NCBI RefSeq assembly: GCF_001939045.1
Contig: NZ_MKIM01000022.1
Location: 124,001-188,000, forward strand
Source of the DNA: Rhizobium oryziradicis
GTDB taxonomy: Bacteria > Pseudomonadota > Alphaproteobacteria > Rhizobiales > Rhizobiaceae
Length of the DNA stretch: 64,000 nt
Direction of reading: 5' to 3'
In this document: positions 27,328 through 36,032 of the stretch, piece by piece
Position numbering within the stretch: the stretch's first letter is position 1
How the letters are laid out: every line of letters starts with the position of its first letter
The notes under the pieces: model-generated
What the model saw: only the letters and a program-made list of their open reading frames with translations
What the model was told of the DNA's origin: nothing
Database searches by the model: none
Position numbers and translations under genes: made by a program

Positions 27328-27576
27328 ATGATCCGTTATACCATTGATCCAGACGCCAAGGTTGCAAAACCCAATGAGAGCGCGGCTCAGGCCAAAGCCG
27401 GCCCTATCAGCGAAGAAAACCGCAAAACAGAGGCCAAGGTCGACAAACCTGTCGATGGAACACCCGCCAAAAAGGCTGGCCCCATTGCTGCGGAAAACAA
27501 AAAAGCCGCACCAAAGAGCCGCAAAGCCCCTGCCAAACGCGCGACCAGCAATGAGGATGACGAGCGCTTGCTCTGA
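27328..27576 (+). CDS. Small Lys/Ala-rich protein of unknown function with a duplicated motif
   Basis: The 82-residue protein starts MIRYTIDPDAKVAKPNE after a good ribosome binding site (AAGGA). It is rich in K, A, P and E and probably disordered. The motif KAGPISEENRK near residue 26 recurs as KAGPIAAENKK near 50. The end is basic then acidic (KAPAKRATSNEDDERLL). The frame opens further upstream, but that part has no ribosome binding site and odd composition. It could be a nucleoid-associated or stress-related protein; nothing in the sequence proves it. Confidence 0.65.
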   Translation: MIRYTIDPDAKVAKPNESAAQAKAGPISEENRKTEAKVDKPVDGTPAKKAGPIAAENKKAAPKSRKAPAKRATSNEDDERLL

Positions 27577-27599
27577 ATTTCTTTCAGTCGCATTTTGGC

Positions 27600-27621
27600 G
27601 AGGCCCATTCCGACGGGCCTC
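27600..27621 (+). terminator. Hairpin after the small Lys-rich gene
   Basis: GAGGCCC and GGGCCTC form a perfect seven-base stem with an eight-base loop. The tail is pyrimidine-rich but C-rich rather than T-rich. Confidence 0.5.
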
Positions 27622-27830
27622 CCCCCTCTCTTGATCTTAGGCTGTCAGCAGCCATTTTAACGTTAAACCCTGACCTATTACGATCCCTATCCCATTTCGG
27701 TTTTTATCCAGCATGACAATGCTGTGACGAAAATGGAAGCGGCGTGTCACGCGCTGTTATGGAGATGACATGCACGGGCTCTATGGAGAGCGGCAGAAGA
27801 TGCCGCTTGATCCAATGCCCGGAGCCCTCC

Positions 27831-28670
27831 ATGAAAATCATTCAGATCACCGATACCCACCTCAGCCCGGTTAAATCACACTTCACCGAGAACTGGGAAC
27901 GGCTGGCCGCGTGGATTGTTGAGACCGGTGCCGACCTTGTGGTGCACACCGGCGATTTGACCATTGATGGCGCGGACCTTGATGACGACATGGTCTATTC
28001 CATCGAGAAAATGCGCAAGCTTCCCATTCCCATGCTGATCGTGCCGGGCAATCACGATGTTGGCCATCTGCCGGGATCAGATCAACCGGTTAATCAGGAG
28101 CGCCTTGCCCGCTGGCAAACGCTGGTCGGACCCGATCGCTGGGTATCCGATCATCCCGGCTGGCGTTTGATTGGTCTTAACAGTCTCATCATTGGCTCCG
28201 AGAGCGATGAAGACGAAGCGCAGTTTCAATGGCTGGAAGCCCAGCTTACCAGCCGTGATGGTCGGCAAGTGGCCATTTTTGCCCATAAGCCGCTGTTTGT
28301 GGATGCCGCCGATGAAGGTGACAGTGGCTATTGGGGCATTGCGCCCAAACAACGGCAGCGGCTGTTGGATCTGTTTAAAGACCATCCGGTCAAGCTGCAT
28401 GCCAGCGGCCATTTGCATTGGGCATGGCAAGGCGAACATGCAGGCATAACACTGGTGTGGGGTCCGCCCTCTTCTTTCATCATTCAGGATTTTGAGCGCG
28501 AAATGCCGGGCGAACGGCTGGTGGGTGCCGTCATCCACACCTTGGATGAACAGGGTGTGTCCAGCGAGATTGTGACGCTGCCACAGCTGACCCCTTTTGT
28601 GTTCGATGATCTTGCCGCCGAGCTTTACCCCAAGGCAATCCGCCATCAGCCTGAGGAGGCCGCCCAATGA
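27831..28670 (+). CDS. Metallophosphoesterase (CpdA/GpdQ-like phosphodiesterase)
   Basis: The 279-residue cytoplasmic enzyme has all calcineurin-like metal motifs in order. They are ITDTHLSP (residue 5), VVHTGDLTIDG (near 40), VPGNHDVGH (near 75), FAHKPLF (near 155), and ASGHLHWAW (near 195). The family cleaves cyclic nucleotides or glycerophosphodiesters. The start at 27831 follows CGGAG; an upstream in-frame start lacks a site. Its stop overlaps the ATPase gene (ATGA), so it belongs to the importer operon. With a Ugp-like binding protein this suggests that an imported phosphodiester is hydrolysed in the cytoplasm. Confidence 0.88.
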   Translation: MKIIQITDTHLSPVKSHFTENWERLAAWIVETGADLVVHTGDLTIDGADLDDDMVYSIEKMRKLPIPMLIVPGNHDVGHLPGSDQPVNQERLARWQTLVGPDRWVSDHPGWRLIGLNSLIIGSESDEDEAQFQWLEAQLTSRDGRQVAIFAHKPLFVDAADEGDSGYWGIAPKQRQRLLDLFKDHPVKLHASGHLHWAWQGEHAGITLVWGPPSSFIIQDFEREMPGERLVGAVIHTLDEQGVSSEIVTLPQLTPFVFDDLAAELYPKAIRHQPEEAAQ

Positions 28671-29827
28671 CCGTGCTTTCGCTCAATGGCATTACGAAAT
28701 CTTTCGGTGGCAATCCGATCCTCAAAGGTGTGAGTCTCGAGGCCAAGGACGGCGAGTTTATCGCGCTGGTTGGCCCATCCGGCTGCGGCAAGAGCACGCT
28801 TTTGCGCATTGTGGCCGGTCTTGATCACGCCGACGGCGGCGACATCATCATTGGCGGGCGCAATGTCTCAACCATCAATGCCGCTGATCGCAATGTGGCG
28901 ATGGTGTTTCAGTCCTATGCGCTCTATCCGCATTTAACGGCTGGGCAAAACATTGCAGTGCCATTGGCGATGCGCCGTTTGAGTGCAGCCCAACGCCTGC
29001 CGATCCTTGGCAATCTCATGCCGGGGCAAAAGGCCATTCGCACTGGCATTCAAAACCACGTACAGGACATGGCGTCTGCTCTGAAAATCGACCATCTGCT
29101 GGATCGTAAACCCGGTCAGATGTCGGGTGGTCAGCGCCAGCGCGTGGCCTTGGCCCGCGCCATGGTGCGCCAGCCCAACGTGTTTTTGATGGATGAGCCG
29201 CTGTCCAATCTTGATGCCAATTTGCGTGTGCATGCGCGTGGCGAAATCGTCGATCTTCATCGCCGCGCTGGAGTGCCCACGCTCTATGTCACCCATGACC
29301 AGTCCGAGGCGCTTTCCATGGCGGACCGCGTGGCGGTGATGATCGGCGGTAACCTGTTGCAATTGGCAACACCGCAAGAGATCTACGACAATCCGGCCCA
29401 TGTCGAAGTTGCCCGCTTTTTGGGCCAACCGCGCATCAATGTGCTGGATGCGCAAATGGATAAGGCAGGCCTTGTGCGCTTTGGCGCAACTACGCTGGCT
29501 GCCCGCGTGCCAAACGCTGCCGGCAAGGTTATGCTGGCTATTCGCCCCGAATTTGTCGGGGTTGGCGTTGAGACGAGTGACGCTCTGCCCGCACGGGTCG
29601 AGAGGCTGGAGTTTCTAGGCTCCGAAGTAGTGGTCTATGCCAGGCTTGCCGCCATTGCTGAACTGGTGGTGGCAAAAATATCCCCCCAACAGTCTGCCAG
29701 CATCCGCATCGGCAGCACCATTGGCCTCACACTGCCGAGCGAGAAAATCTTTCTGTTCGGCGAAGATGGCGCGCGGCTCAAAATCGAAGCCGTTTCCCAT
29801 GCGGGCAAGTTGGAGGCAGTGCGGTGA
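28667..29827 (+). CDS. CUT1 ABC importer ATPase (UgpC/MalK family) with an insertion
   Basis: The 386-residue ATPase has Walker A GPSGCGKST (near residue 37), signature MSGGQRQRVALARAM, Walker B VFLMDEPLSNLDANLR, and H-loop LYVTHDQSEAL. A C-terminal MalK-type regulatory domain carries LAIRPEFVGV. Between the Q-loop and the signature, the segment PLAMRRLSAAQRLPILGN and the next dozen residues look about 20 residues longer than in MalK. Its start overlaps the phosphoesterase stop, and its stop overlaps the GTG start of the permease. Confidence 0.9.
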   Translation: MTVLSLNGITKSFGGNPILKGVSLEAKDGEFIALVGPSGCGKSTLLRIVAGLDHADGGDIIIGGRNVSTINAADRNVAMVFQSYALYPHLTAGQNIAVPLAMRRLSAAQRLPILGNLMPGQKAIRTGIQNHVQDMASALKIDHLLDRKPGQMSGGQRQRVALARAMVRQPNVFLMDEPLSNLDANLRVHARGEIVDLHRRAGVPTLYVTHDQSEALSMADRVAVMIGGNLLQLATPQEIYDNPAHVEVARFLGQPRINVLDAQMDKAGLVRFGATTLAARVPNAAGKVMLAIRPEFVGVGVETSDALPARVERLEFLGSEVVVYARLAAIAELVVAKISPQQSASIRIGSTIGLTLPSEKIFLFGEDGARLKIEAVSHAGKLEAVR

Positions 29828-30744
29828 GCGTTGCAGCCATAAACTCCTCCATCAGCGTTCCACAGCGAATACATCAGGACCGGCAGGCCCGCATCGGCTG
29901 GCTTTTGGTGGCCCCGGCACTGACCTTGATCATGCTGTTCATCATCCTGCCAACCATTGCAGTGATTGTGCTTGGCTTTACCGATTTTGAGCTGGGCTAT
30001 CAAAGCTTTCACTTTGTTGGTTTGAAAAACTATATCCATTTGTTTTCAGACCGGACATTCCGGATTTCACTGTGGAACACCACGCTTTACACCCTGATGG
30101 TGGCCCCCGCCTCCATCATCCTCGGTCTCGGCATTGCCTTGATGATCGAGGCCGAGCCTTGGGCGAAATCCTTCTTTCGCACCGTGTTTTTCTTACCCGT
30201 CGCATCCCTCATCGTCGCCATGGCAACCGTGTGGCAATATATGCTGCACCCGACCATGGGGCCAATCAACATCATTCTATCAATGATCGGTGTTCAAGGG
30301 CCAAACTGGCTGGGGGCATCAAACTCGGTGCTCTACAGCCTCTCGATTATTGGTGTGTGGCAATCCGTGGGCTTCAACATGGTGTTGTTTCTCGCAGGCC
30401 TTACCGCCATCCCGCGTGATCTTTATGCGGCGGCCGAAATTGATGGCGCAAAACATTGGCTGGATCGCTTTCGCCTGGTGACCTGGCCAATGCTGGGACC
30501 AACCACCCTGTTTGTCACCACCATCAGCATTATCAACGCCGTGAAAGTGTTTGAGACCGTCAAAACCCTCACCGAGGGCGGCCCCAACAAGGCCTCCGAA
30601 GTGCTGCTCTACACCATCTACCGCGAGGGCTTTGTGTATTTGCGGGTCGGTTATGCCTCGGCCATGACGGTGGTGTTTCTGGCCATCCTGATTGTGCTGA
30701 TGCTCATTCAATATCGGGTTCTGGACAAGAAGGTGCATTACTGA
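29824..30744 (+). CDS. ABC importer permease, MalF/UgpA family
   Basis: The 306-residue inner-membrane protein starts with GTG inside the overlap GTGA. It has six predicted membrane segments (the first GWLLVAPALTLIMLFIILPT) and an EAA loop DLYAAAEIDGAKHWLDRFRL near residue 200. The region TLTEGGPNKASEVLLYTIYR is typical of UgpA-like permeases. It forms the channel with the next permease. Confidence 0.92.
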   Translation: MSVAAINSSISVPQRIHQDRQARIGWLLVAPALTLIMLFIILPTIAVIVLGFTDFELGYQSFHFVGLKNYIHLFSDRTFRISLWNTTLYTLMVAPASIILGLGIALMIEAEPWAKSFFRTVFFLPVASLIVAMATVWQYMLHPTMGPINIILSMIGVQGPNWLGASNSVLYSLSIIGVWQSVGFNMVLFLAGLTAIPRDLYAAAEIDGAKHWLDRFRLVTWPMLGPTTLFVTTISIINAVKVFETVKTLTEGGPNKASEVLLYTIYREGFVYLRVGYASAMTVVFLAILIVLMLIQYRVLDKKVHY

Positions 30745-31589
30745 TGGCAACTTTACGCACCCACAATATCACGTTTGGCCGTATGATCCGCCTTAGCGTG
30801 CTCTGCCTGATCGCGCTGATCTTCTTCTCACCCTATATTTTTCTGATCTCGACAGCTGGCAAGGCGCAGGCCGATATTTTCACCTCATCGCTCTCGATCA
30901 TTCCGCAGCATTGGTATTTTGTCGAGAATTTCACTAAGGCCTTTGACCGGGTGAATATGCCGCAACTTTTGTGGAACGGGGTTCTGGTCTGCGGCATGAT
31001 CCTGATCTTGCAGGTGATTGTGGCCGTGCCTTGCGCCTATGCCATGGCCAAGCTGAAGTTTCGGGCCGCCCAAACCATGATGATGATGGTGATGCTGGGC
31101 CTGCTGATCCCCATCCACGCCACCGCCCTTCCGCTCTATGTCGCCTTCAATAATCTGTCCCTGCTCAACAGCTACACCGCTTTGGTGGCTCCTTTTTCGA
31201 TCTCGGTGTTTGGCATCTTCCTGTTTTTGCAATTCTTCCGCGCCCTGCCGGATGATCTGATCCATGCCGCCCGTCTGGATGGCATGTCGGAGATGGACAT
31301 TGTCACCCGCGTGATTGTGCCCAATGCCTGGCCCGCCATCACTGCCTTTTCGATCTTTTCGGTGGTCGCCCATTGGAATGATCTATTCTGGCCGCTGATT
31401 GTGATTTCCAAACAAGGCTTTGCCACACCGCCGCTTGGGCTGCTGTTTTTCCGCGCCGCCGAAGCTGGCGACGATTACGGCGCGCTGATGGCCGCCACCC
31501 TCATCATCACCCTTCCGCTCGTCCTTGCCTTTTTGCTTGCCCAAAAACGCTTTGTCGAGGGGATCACCATGACCGGCCTCAAAGGCTAA
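30744..31589 (+). CDS. ABC importer permease, MalG/UgpE family
   Basis: The 281-residue inner-membrane protein begins within the stop of the previous gene (TGATG). It has six predicted membrane segments, an EAA loop DLIHAARLDGMSEMDIVTRV near residue 170, and the typical MalG-type ending FVEGITMTGLKG. It precedes the binding-protein gene by 26 bases. Confidence 0.92.
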   Translation: MATLRTHNITFGRMIRLSVLCLIALIFFSPYIFLISTAGKAQADIFTSSLSIIPQHWYFVENFTKAFDRVNMPQLLWNGVLVCGMILILQVIVAVPCAYAMAKLKFRAAQTMMMMVMLGLLIPIHATALPLYVAFNNLSLLNSYTALVAPFSISVFGIFLFLQFFRALPDDLIHAARLDGMSEMDIVTRVIVPNAWPAITAFSIFSVVAHWNDLFWPLIVISKQGFATPPLGLLFFRAAEAGDDYGALMAATLIITLPLVLAFLLAQKRFVEGITMTGLKG

Positions 31590-31615
31590 CCAGTCAATAA
31601 AACCAGGAGAGCGCT

Positions 31616-32884
31616 ATGATCCACTTCAAAAAGCTTGTTGCCATTGCGGCAATTGGTATGGGCTTCACCGTGCAGGCCCATGCAGAGACAGTGCTGACCG
31701 TGCATTATCCTATGCCCGGTTTCTTCAAAGACGTGATGGACACGATCTCGAAGAAGTTCATGGAAGAAAATCCCGGCATCAAGATCCAGTTTGCCAGCCC
31801 ATCGCCAACCTATGAAGATGGCATCCAGACCATTATGCGTCAGGCTGGCACCTCGGAAATGCCCGATGTGACGTTTACGGGCCTCAACCGTCTTCGCATG
31901 TTGGAAGAGCGTAAAATTCCGGTCGATCTGACCCTTCTGGTCACCAAGGAAGGTGCACAGATGGCCGAGCAAGGATTTTCCGATACCATCCTGAAGCTCG
32001 CTCAGGTCAAGGGCGTGCAAGTTGGTCTGGCTTTCGCCACCTCCACCCCGATCATGTATTACAACGCCGATCTGATCCGCAAAGTTGGCGGCAACCCCGA
32101 TGTTCCACCAAAGACCTGGGATGAAGTGATTGCCCTTGGCGACAAGATCAAGAAACTCGGTGATGGCATTGAGGGCATCGATTTCCGTTGGCAGGGTGAT
32201 GACTGGATGTTCTCCGCCCTTCTGTTCGGCGCTGGCGGCACCATGCTGTCTGCTGATGAAACCAAAGTGACCTTCAACGGCCCTGAGGGCCTCAAGGGGG
32301 CTGAAATCCTCTCGCGCATGGTCAAAGAAGGCGGTCTGCCAGTCTTTACCAAATCGGCAGGCGAGCAGGCTTTTGCGGCTGGTAAAGTTGGTTTTGAATT
32401 CCAGACCACGGGTGCACTGCGCAACACCATCAAAAATGTTGGTGGCAAGTTTGACCTTCGCACCGCCGAAATTCCGTTGATTGATCCGGTTAATGGCAAG
32501 CTGCCCACCGGCGGCAACGCCGTGGTCATCCTGACCCATGACAAGGACAAGCTGGACGCTGCCTGGAAATTTGCCAAATTTGCCGCTGGCCCCTATGGCG
32601 CATCTGTGGTTGTTCCCGGCACTGGCTATGTGCCCAACAATGAGCTGGCCGCAAAATCTCCAAAATATCTGGGCGATTTCTACAAGGAAAACCCGCTGTT
32701 TCAAGCAGGCCTCAAGCAGATGCCCCGCATGATCCCATGGTATGCATTTCCCGGCAGCAATGGCGTGAAGGTGACCCAGACCATTGTTGAAAACCTGTCG
32801 CGGATTGTTGAGCAGAGCGCGACGCCAAAGGAAGCGCTTGATGATGCCGCAGCCGACGTGGCCGATCTTCTGCCGCGCAGCTAA
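31616..32884 (+). CDS. ABC importer periplasmic binding protein (family 1, UgpB-like)
   Basis: The 422-residue protein has a signal peptide (MIHFKKLVAIAAIGMGFTVQ, cleavage after AHA). The mature part matches family 1, with PDVTFTGLNRLRMLEE, FATSTPIMYYNADLIRKVGG near residue 140, and PYGASVVVPGTGYVPNNE near 325. AGGAGAGC precedes the ATG. The overall pattern recalls UgpB, the binder of glycerol-3-phosphate and its diesters. The phosphoesterase in the same operon supports a phosphodiester ligand. The ligand itself is inferred. Confidence 0.9.
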   Translation: MIHFKKLVAIAAIGMGFTVQAHAETVLTVHYPMPGFFKDVMDTISKKFMEENPGIKIQFASPSPTYEDGIQTIMRQAGTSEMPDVTFTGLNRLRMLEERKIPVDLTLLVTKEGAQMAEQGFSDTILKLAQVKGVQVGLAFATSTPIMYYNADLIRKVGGNPDVPPKTWDEVIALGDKIKKLGDGIEGIDFRWQGDDWMFSALLFGAGGTMLSADETKVTFNGPEGLKGAEILSRMVKEGGLPVFTKSAGEQAFAAGKVGFEFQTTGALRNTIKNVGGKFDLRTAEIPLIDPVNGKLPTGGNAVVILTHDKDKLDAAWKFAKFAAGPYGASVVVPGTGYVPNNELAAKSPKYLGDFYKENPLFQAGLKQMPRMIPWYAFPGSNGVKVTQTIVENLSRIVEQSATPKEALDDAAADVADLLPRS

Positions 32885-32956
32885 AGTTTGTCAGGGAAAA
32901 GTGGAATCCGGCTTTCCCAAAAAGACAAACTCTAAAAACCAGATTAATTGGGGGAT

Positions 32957-32980
32957 GCCGCTTTTTCAAAAAAGAGCGGC
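32957..32980 (+). terminator. Hairpin after the binding-protein gene
   Basis: GCCGCT and AGCGGC flank a T-rich then A-rich loop. The stem can extend through T/A pairs. It lies 72 bases after the stop of the importer operon. Confidence 0.55.
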
Positions 32981-32994
32981 GTTCCTCATTTCAT

Positions 32995-33028
32995 ACCCCA
33001 TTCAAGACGTTTGCGTATTGAATGGGGT
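32995..33028. repeat. Perfect 11-base inverted repeat
   Basis: ACCCCATTCAA and TTGAATGGGGT form a perfect stem with a 12-base loop between the importer operon and the converging Nudix regulator gene. It may be a second terminator or a repeat end. Confidence 0.55.
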
Positions 33029-33100
33029 GATTTGTATGCGTTTTGGACACATCCTCGACATCGATCTTGCAAAAACCGATTTCACCGATCCACTGCCACT

Positions 33101-33799
33101 TTAACCACTACGGCCCAAAGTACGATCAAACATCTGGACATCGTTCTTCAGGCGAAAAAGACGGGCCGGGCGTTTGCTCAACTCGCTGCTATTGCTTCCC
33201 GTTTTTTCCAGAAATTCGAAATCTCCCACCTTTCGGCGAAAAGCACTTGTATCGAGCTTTTCACCCAACACAACCTCGTAAGCGAGCTGCAACTCTGACA
33301 ATGTAAACTCCTTTTTGAGAAGCATGGCAGGCAGCGTGGAATAGGCCCCTTTTCCTCGAAGTCTCGCGAGAGCATCTTTCAAAATCAGGGCGTGATCGAA
33401 AGCGAGTTCAGGCAGGCTTTTCGTATCAAGCAGCGCAACATCTGGACTATCCACGATCTGAAGATCACTTTTTGGCAAAAGTGCAATATAGGCAACCGAA
33501 AGCGACCATCCGCGAGGATCGCGCATCTCACCGCTATAGGTGGCAAGTTGCTCCACATAAATATTGGTGGCCCCCACTTTGCTCCGCAAAACACGCTGGA
33601 TTGCAGCCAATGTGTCGCTGTCTTCTCCCACGCGCACAAAGCCGCCGGGCAAAGCCCATGCGCCGGCAAAAGGCGCGTTCGGCCGACGATGGAGCAGCAC
33701 CTGAAGCTGGCCATTATCAAGGGTCAGAACCACCACATCAACCGTGAGAATTGGAAGACTTTCCTTTCTCAAAGCGGAACCTATCTCTTTCATCGGCAT
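33101..33799 (-). CDS. NrtR-like regulator: Nudix domain with C-terminal winged helix
   Basis: The 232-residue protein has an N-terminal Nudix domain (LTVDVVVLTLDNGQLQVLLH, then GAWALPGGFVRVGED). A C-terminal winged-helix domain follows (FTLSELQLAYEVVLGEKLDT, then SAFRRKVGDFEFLE), the layout of NrtR regulators. The Nudix box reads GGFVRVGEDSDTLAAIQRVL then RSKVG. The REXXEE core is replaced by QRVLRSK, so hydrolase activity is unlikely and a sensing role is favoured. Known NrtR proteins respond to ADP-ribose-type ligands and control NAD genes. Here it is divergent from a J-domain/VWA/PurA-like module across 98 bases and probably controls it. Confidence 0.85.
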   Translation of the reverse strand: MPMKEIGSALRKESLPILTVDVVVLTLDNGQLQVLLHRRPNAPFAGAWALPGGFVRVGEDSDTLAAIQRVLRSKVGATNIYVEQLATYSGEMRDPRGWSLSVAYIALLPKSDLQIVDSPDVALLDTKSLPELAFDHALILKDALARLRGKGAYSTLPAMLLKKEFTLSELQLAYEVVLGEKLDTSAFRRKVGDFEFLEKTGSNSSELSKRPARLFRLKNDVQMFDRTLGRSG

Positions 33800-33897
33800 C
33801 GACTGTTCCTGATGCGGTCAGACGTTTGTATGCTGTCTTTTTTAACGTGTTTCATTGCGCATTTCAGGCCCATCTTGAGGCTTTCGGAGTTTCCATA

Positions 33898-34914
33898 ATG
33901 CTATCAGCAGAAACCATTCTTTCAACACCCGTTACAGCCGCAAGCTCAGTGTTTCCCGGTGATCAAGACCAGATCAAGCATGAGTTTCGTCGATTGGCCG
34001 CGCTGTGGCATCCCGACCATTGCTCAGATGCGAAAGCATCCGATGTCCTGTCTCATCTTGTGTCTCTTAAAAATCACCTTTTGCACCGCAGCCCAATGAA
34101 GGCAAGCGTTGAAAAGATCATCACCACCGAAAAGCGTGTTTTGCGAATCCGTCCTCTCTCCGTGCGACAAACAGATCAAGCCGAGATCATTCTGGGCCAG
34201 ACAACCTTTGCCCAGCTTTTTTCTGGCCAGCAAAGAGATCTGGCCGATTGGGAAGCCGGAGCCATTGGTCGTTTTCGATATGCGGATTCGGACATGCAGG
34301 CGCAAATGCAGCGCTTTTTGCCCCGGATACAGATGGATGAGCGCACAGAAGACGGCGGACGTCTCCTTGTCTGCAACCGTGGTGGCGACGATATTTTACT
34401 CTCAGATCTTTTGGCAAAATTTGGGCCTCTGCCGGCGGTTCACGCGGCGTGGCTGGGATCTGGCCTTTTGAATATTGCCGCATGGCTCGAATGGTCGGGA
34501 ATTTGTCACGGCGATATTGGACCCGATGCCATTGTGATTGATCCGACAACCCATAGCGTGCGCCTCATGAGCGGGTGGTGCTTTTCATGCCCGTTTGGAA
34601 AGCGGCCGGAGGTTCTGCCCTACCGCACCCTGAACATTTTGCCTCGCCTGGCATCCAGCGGAGAGGTTGTCGACGCCTATGTTGATTTGCACCTCATCCG
34701 CCAGACATTGCGCGAGGCGTTAGGGGATCCGGCGGGCAGTCGGCTGCAATCCGGCCTCGTGCCGGAGCCAATCGCCCATTGGATCAACCTGCCACCCGAG
34801 GGGCCTGCAATTGCTGACTACACGATATGGCAGCGCCAGCTCAGGCGCGCCTGGGGACCGTCCAAATTCATCACCTTGGACATCGATGCCAATCACATTT
34901 ACGGGGTCGGTTGA
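33898..34914 (+). CDS. J-domain fused to a kinase-like (probable pseudokinase) domain
   Basis: The 338-residue protein has a J-domain-like part at about residues 22-62. It reads IKHEFRRLAALWHPDHCSD, including the diagnostic HPD, followed by a final helix ending LVSLKNHLL. The C-terminal half has the kinase/phosphotransferase-like ICHGDIGPDAIVIDP near 204. The Asn expected after HGD is Ala, and the DFG-type Asp position (VRLMSGW) is not Asp, so it may be a pseudokinase. The start at 33898 follows CGGAG and excludes 49 unlikely upstream codons. It is the first gene of a module with a VWA protein and a PurA paralogue. The role is unknown; it may recruit DnaK or scaffold the partners. Confidence 0.75.
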   Translation: MLSAETILSTPVTAASSVFPGDQDQIKHEFRRLAALWHPDHCSDAKASDVLSHLVSLKNHLLHRSPMKASVEKIITTEKRVLRIRPLSVRQTDQAEIILGQTTFAQLFSGQQRDLADWEAGAIGRFRYADSDMQAQMQRFLPRIQMDERTEDGGRLLVCNRGGDDILLSDLLAKFGPLPAVHAAWLGSGLLNIAAWLEWSGICHGDIGPDAIVIDPTTHSVRLMSGWCFSCPFGKRPEVLPYRTLNILPRLASSGEVVDAYVDLHLIRQTLREALGDPAGSRLQSGLVPEPIAHWINLPPEGPAIADYTIWQRQLRRAWGPSKFITLDIDANHIYGVG

Positions 34915-34980
34915 TTTTTTATTTGCAATTTACATTTTGCATATTAATATAAAGACAGACCAAACAAAGGAGTATTAATC

Positions 34981-35913
34981 ATGGGAAACGGACGTTGGAG
35001 CGCCCAGAGCTGGGCTCAATATGCCCATAACAATGTGCACAATCAGACACGCAGCCAGATTTTCTCGACACAGACTTTGTTGGACACTTACAACCCGGCA
35101 AAGATCAAAATGCGCGAAAGCCGGGCCAGCGCTGACAATCCACATCCAACCCCGATCATCCTTGCATCGGATGTCACCGGCTCCATGGGCATGATTGCGG
35201 AACAGTTGATGCGCGACGGGCTGAACACGCTTGCTCAGGAAATTTACGGTCGCAAGCCAATCAGTGATCCGCACATCATGATCATGGCGGTTGGCGATGC
35301 AAAAACGGATTCAGCCCCGCTTCAGGTGACACAGTTCGAGGCAGATATCCGCGTAGCGGAGCAAGCCAGAGAGCTATGGCTTGAAGGCGGCGGCGGCGGC
35401 AATGGTGGTGAAAGCTACTGTGCAGCGCATCTCTTTGCCGCAATGAAAACGGCAACAGATGCTGCCGAAAAGGAAAATCGCAAAGGTTTTCTGTTCACCA
35501 TTGGTGATGAACCTGTCCATGATGGCATGACCCGTCAAGAAATTGAGAGGGTGATGGGCATTAAAACCGAGAAAGATCTCTCGGGTAAAGAATGCGTCGC
35601 TCTGGCGCAGCGAAATTGGGAAGTCTTCCATATCGTGCTCACCAATGAAGGTTTTTGCCAATCCAATCCTGCGCCCGTTCTATCCAGCTGGCAAAAAATC
35701 TTGCCCGAGCGCACCATTAAACTGTCCGACGTCAATCGACTTGCAGAAACCATTATTTCGCTCATCCAGGTCAACCGGGGTGCTGATCCTGATGCGGTTG
35801 CCAGCAGCTGGTCAGATTCGACCGCAATTGTGGTGTCGGATGCCCTGAAAAGTTATGGCGCATCGGCAACTGCCCCCCAAACAAAGGGGATTCGCAGGCT
35901 TTTGGGCTTCTAG
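34981..35913 (+). CDS. VWA-domain protein with MIDAS-like motif
   Basis: The 310-residue cytoplasmic protein starts MGNGRWSAQSWAQYA after AAAGGAG. The motif IILASDVTGSMGMIAEQL near residue 58 is a von Willebrand A metal-ion-dependent adhesion site of the form DxTxS. A glycine-rich loop WLEGGGGGNGGESYCAAH (near 138) and FLFTIGDEPVHDG (near 178) are the other expected metal-loop regions. There is no signal or membrane segment. VWA proteins of this kind usually act with an ATPase or a kinase as assembly factors. Its TAG stop lies in the first arm of a rhizobial hairpin repeat. Its function here is unknown. Confidence 0.8.
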   Translation: MGNGRWSAQSWAQYAHNNVHNQTRSQIFSTQTLLDTYNPAKIKMRESRASADNPHPTPIILASDVTGSMGMIAEQLMRDGLNTLAQEIYGRKPISDPHIMIMAVGDAKTDSAPLQVTQFEADIRVAEQARELWLEGGGGGNGGESYCAAHLFAAMKTATDAAEKENRKGFLFTIGDEPVHDGMTRQEIERVMGIKTEKDLSGKECVALAQRNWEVFHIVLTNEGFCQSNPAPVLSSWQKILPERTIKLSDVNRLAETIISLIQVNRGADPDAVASSWSDSTAIVVSDALKSYGASATAPQTKGIRRLLGF

Positions 35914-36008
35914 AGCATCGTGCAGAAAATCGGAACGATGCTCTACGTTTTGTTTTTGCATCGAATTCATCCGAAAACCGGCCCCCACTTTTCGGACCAA
36001 AGCTGTAG
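35911..36008. repeat. Rhizobial intergenic hairpin repeat, copy 1
   Basis: TAGAGCATCGT and ACGATGCTCTA form a perfect 11-base inverted repeat (35911-35945). It is followed by TTTTTGCATCGAATTCATCC and the block CCACTTTTCGGACCAAAGCT. Repeats with these parts are widespread between genes in Rhizobiaceae. The hairpin overlaps the VWA stop codon and could end or process its transcript. Confidence 0.7.
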
Positions 36009-36032
36009 CCTTTGTCAAGGAATGGACACGTC

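Noticed and set aside
31586..32704. 372-residue minus-strand open frame
   Set aside because: It is antisense to the UgpB-like binding-protein gene, which has a signal peptide and family motifs.
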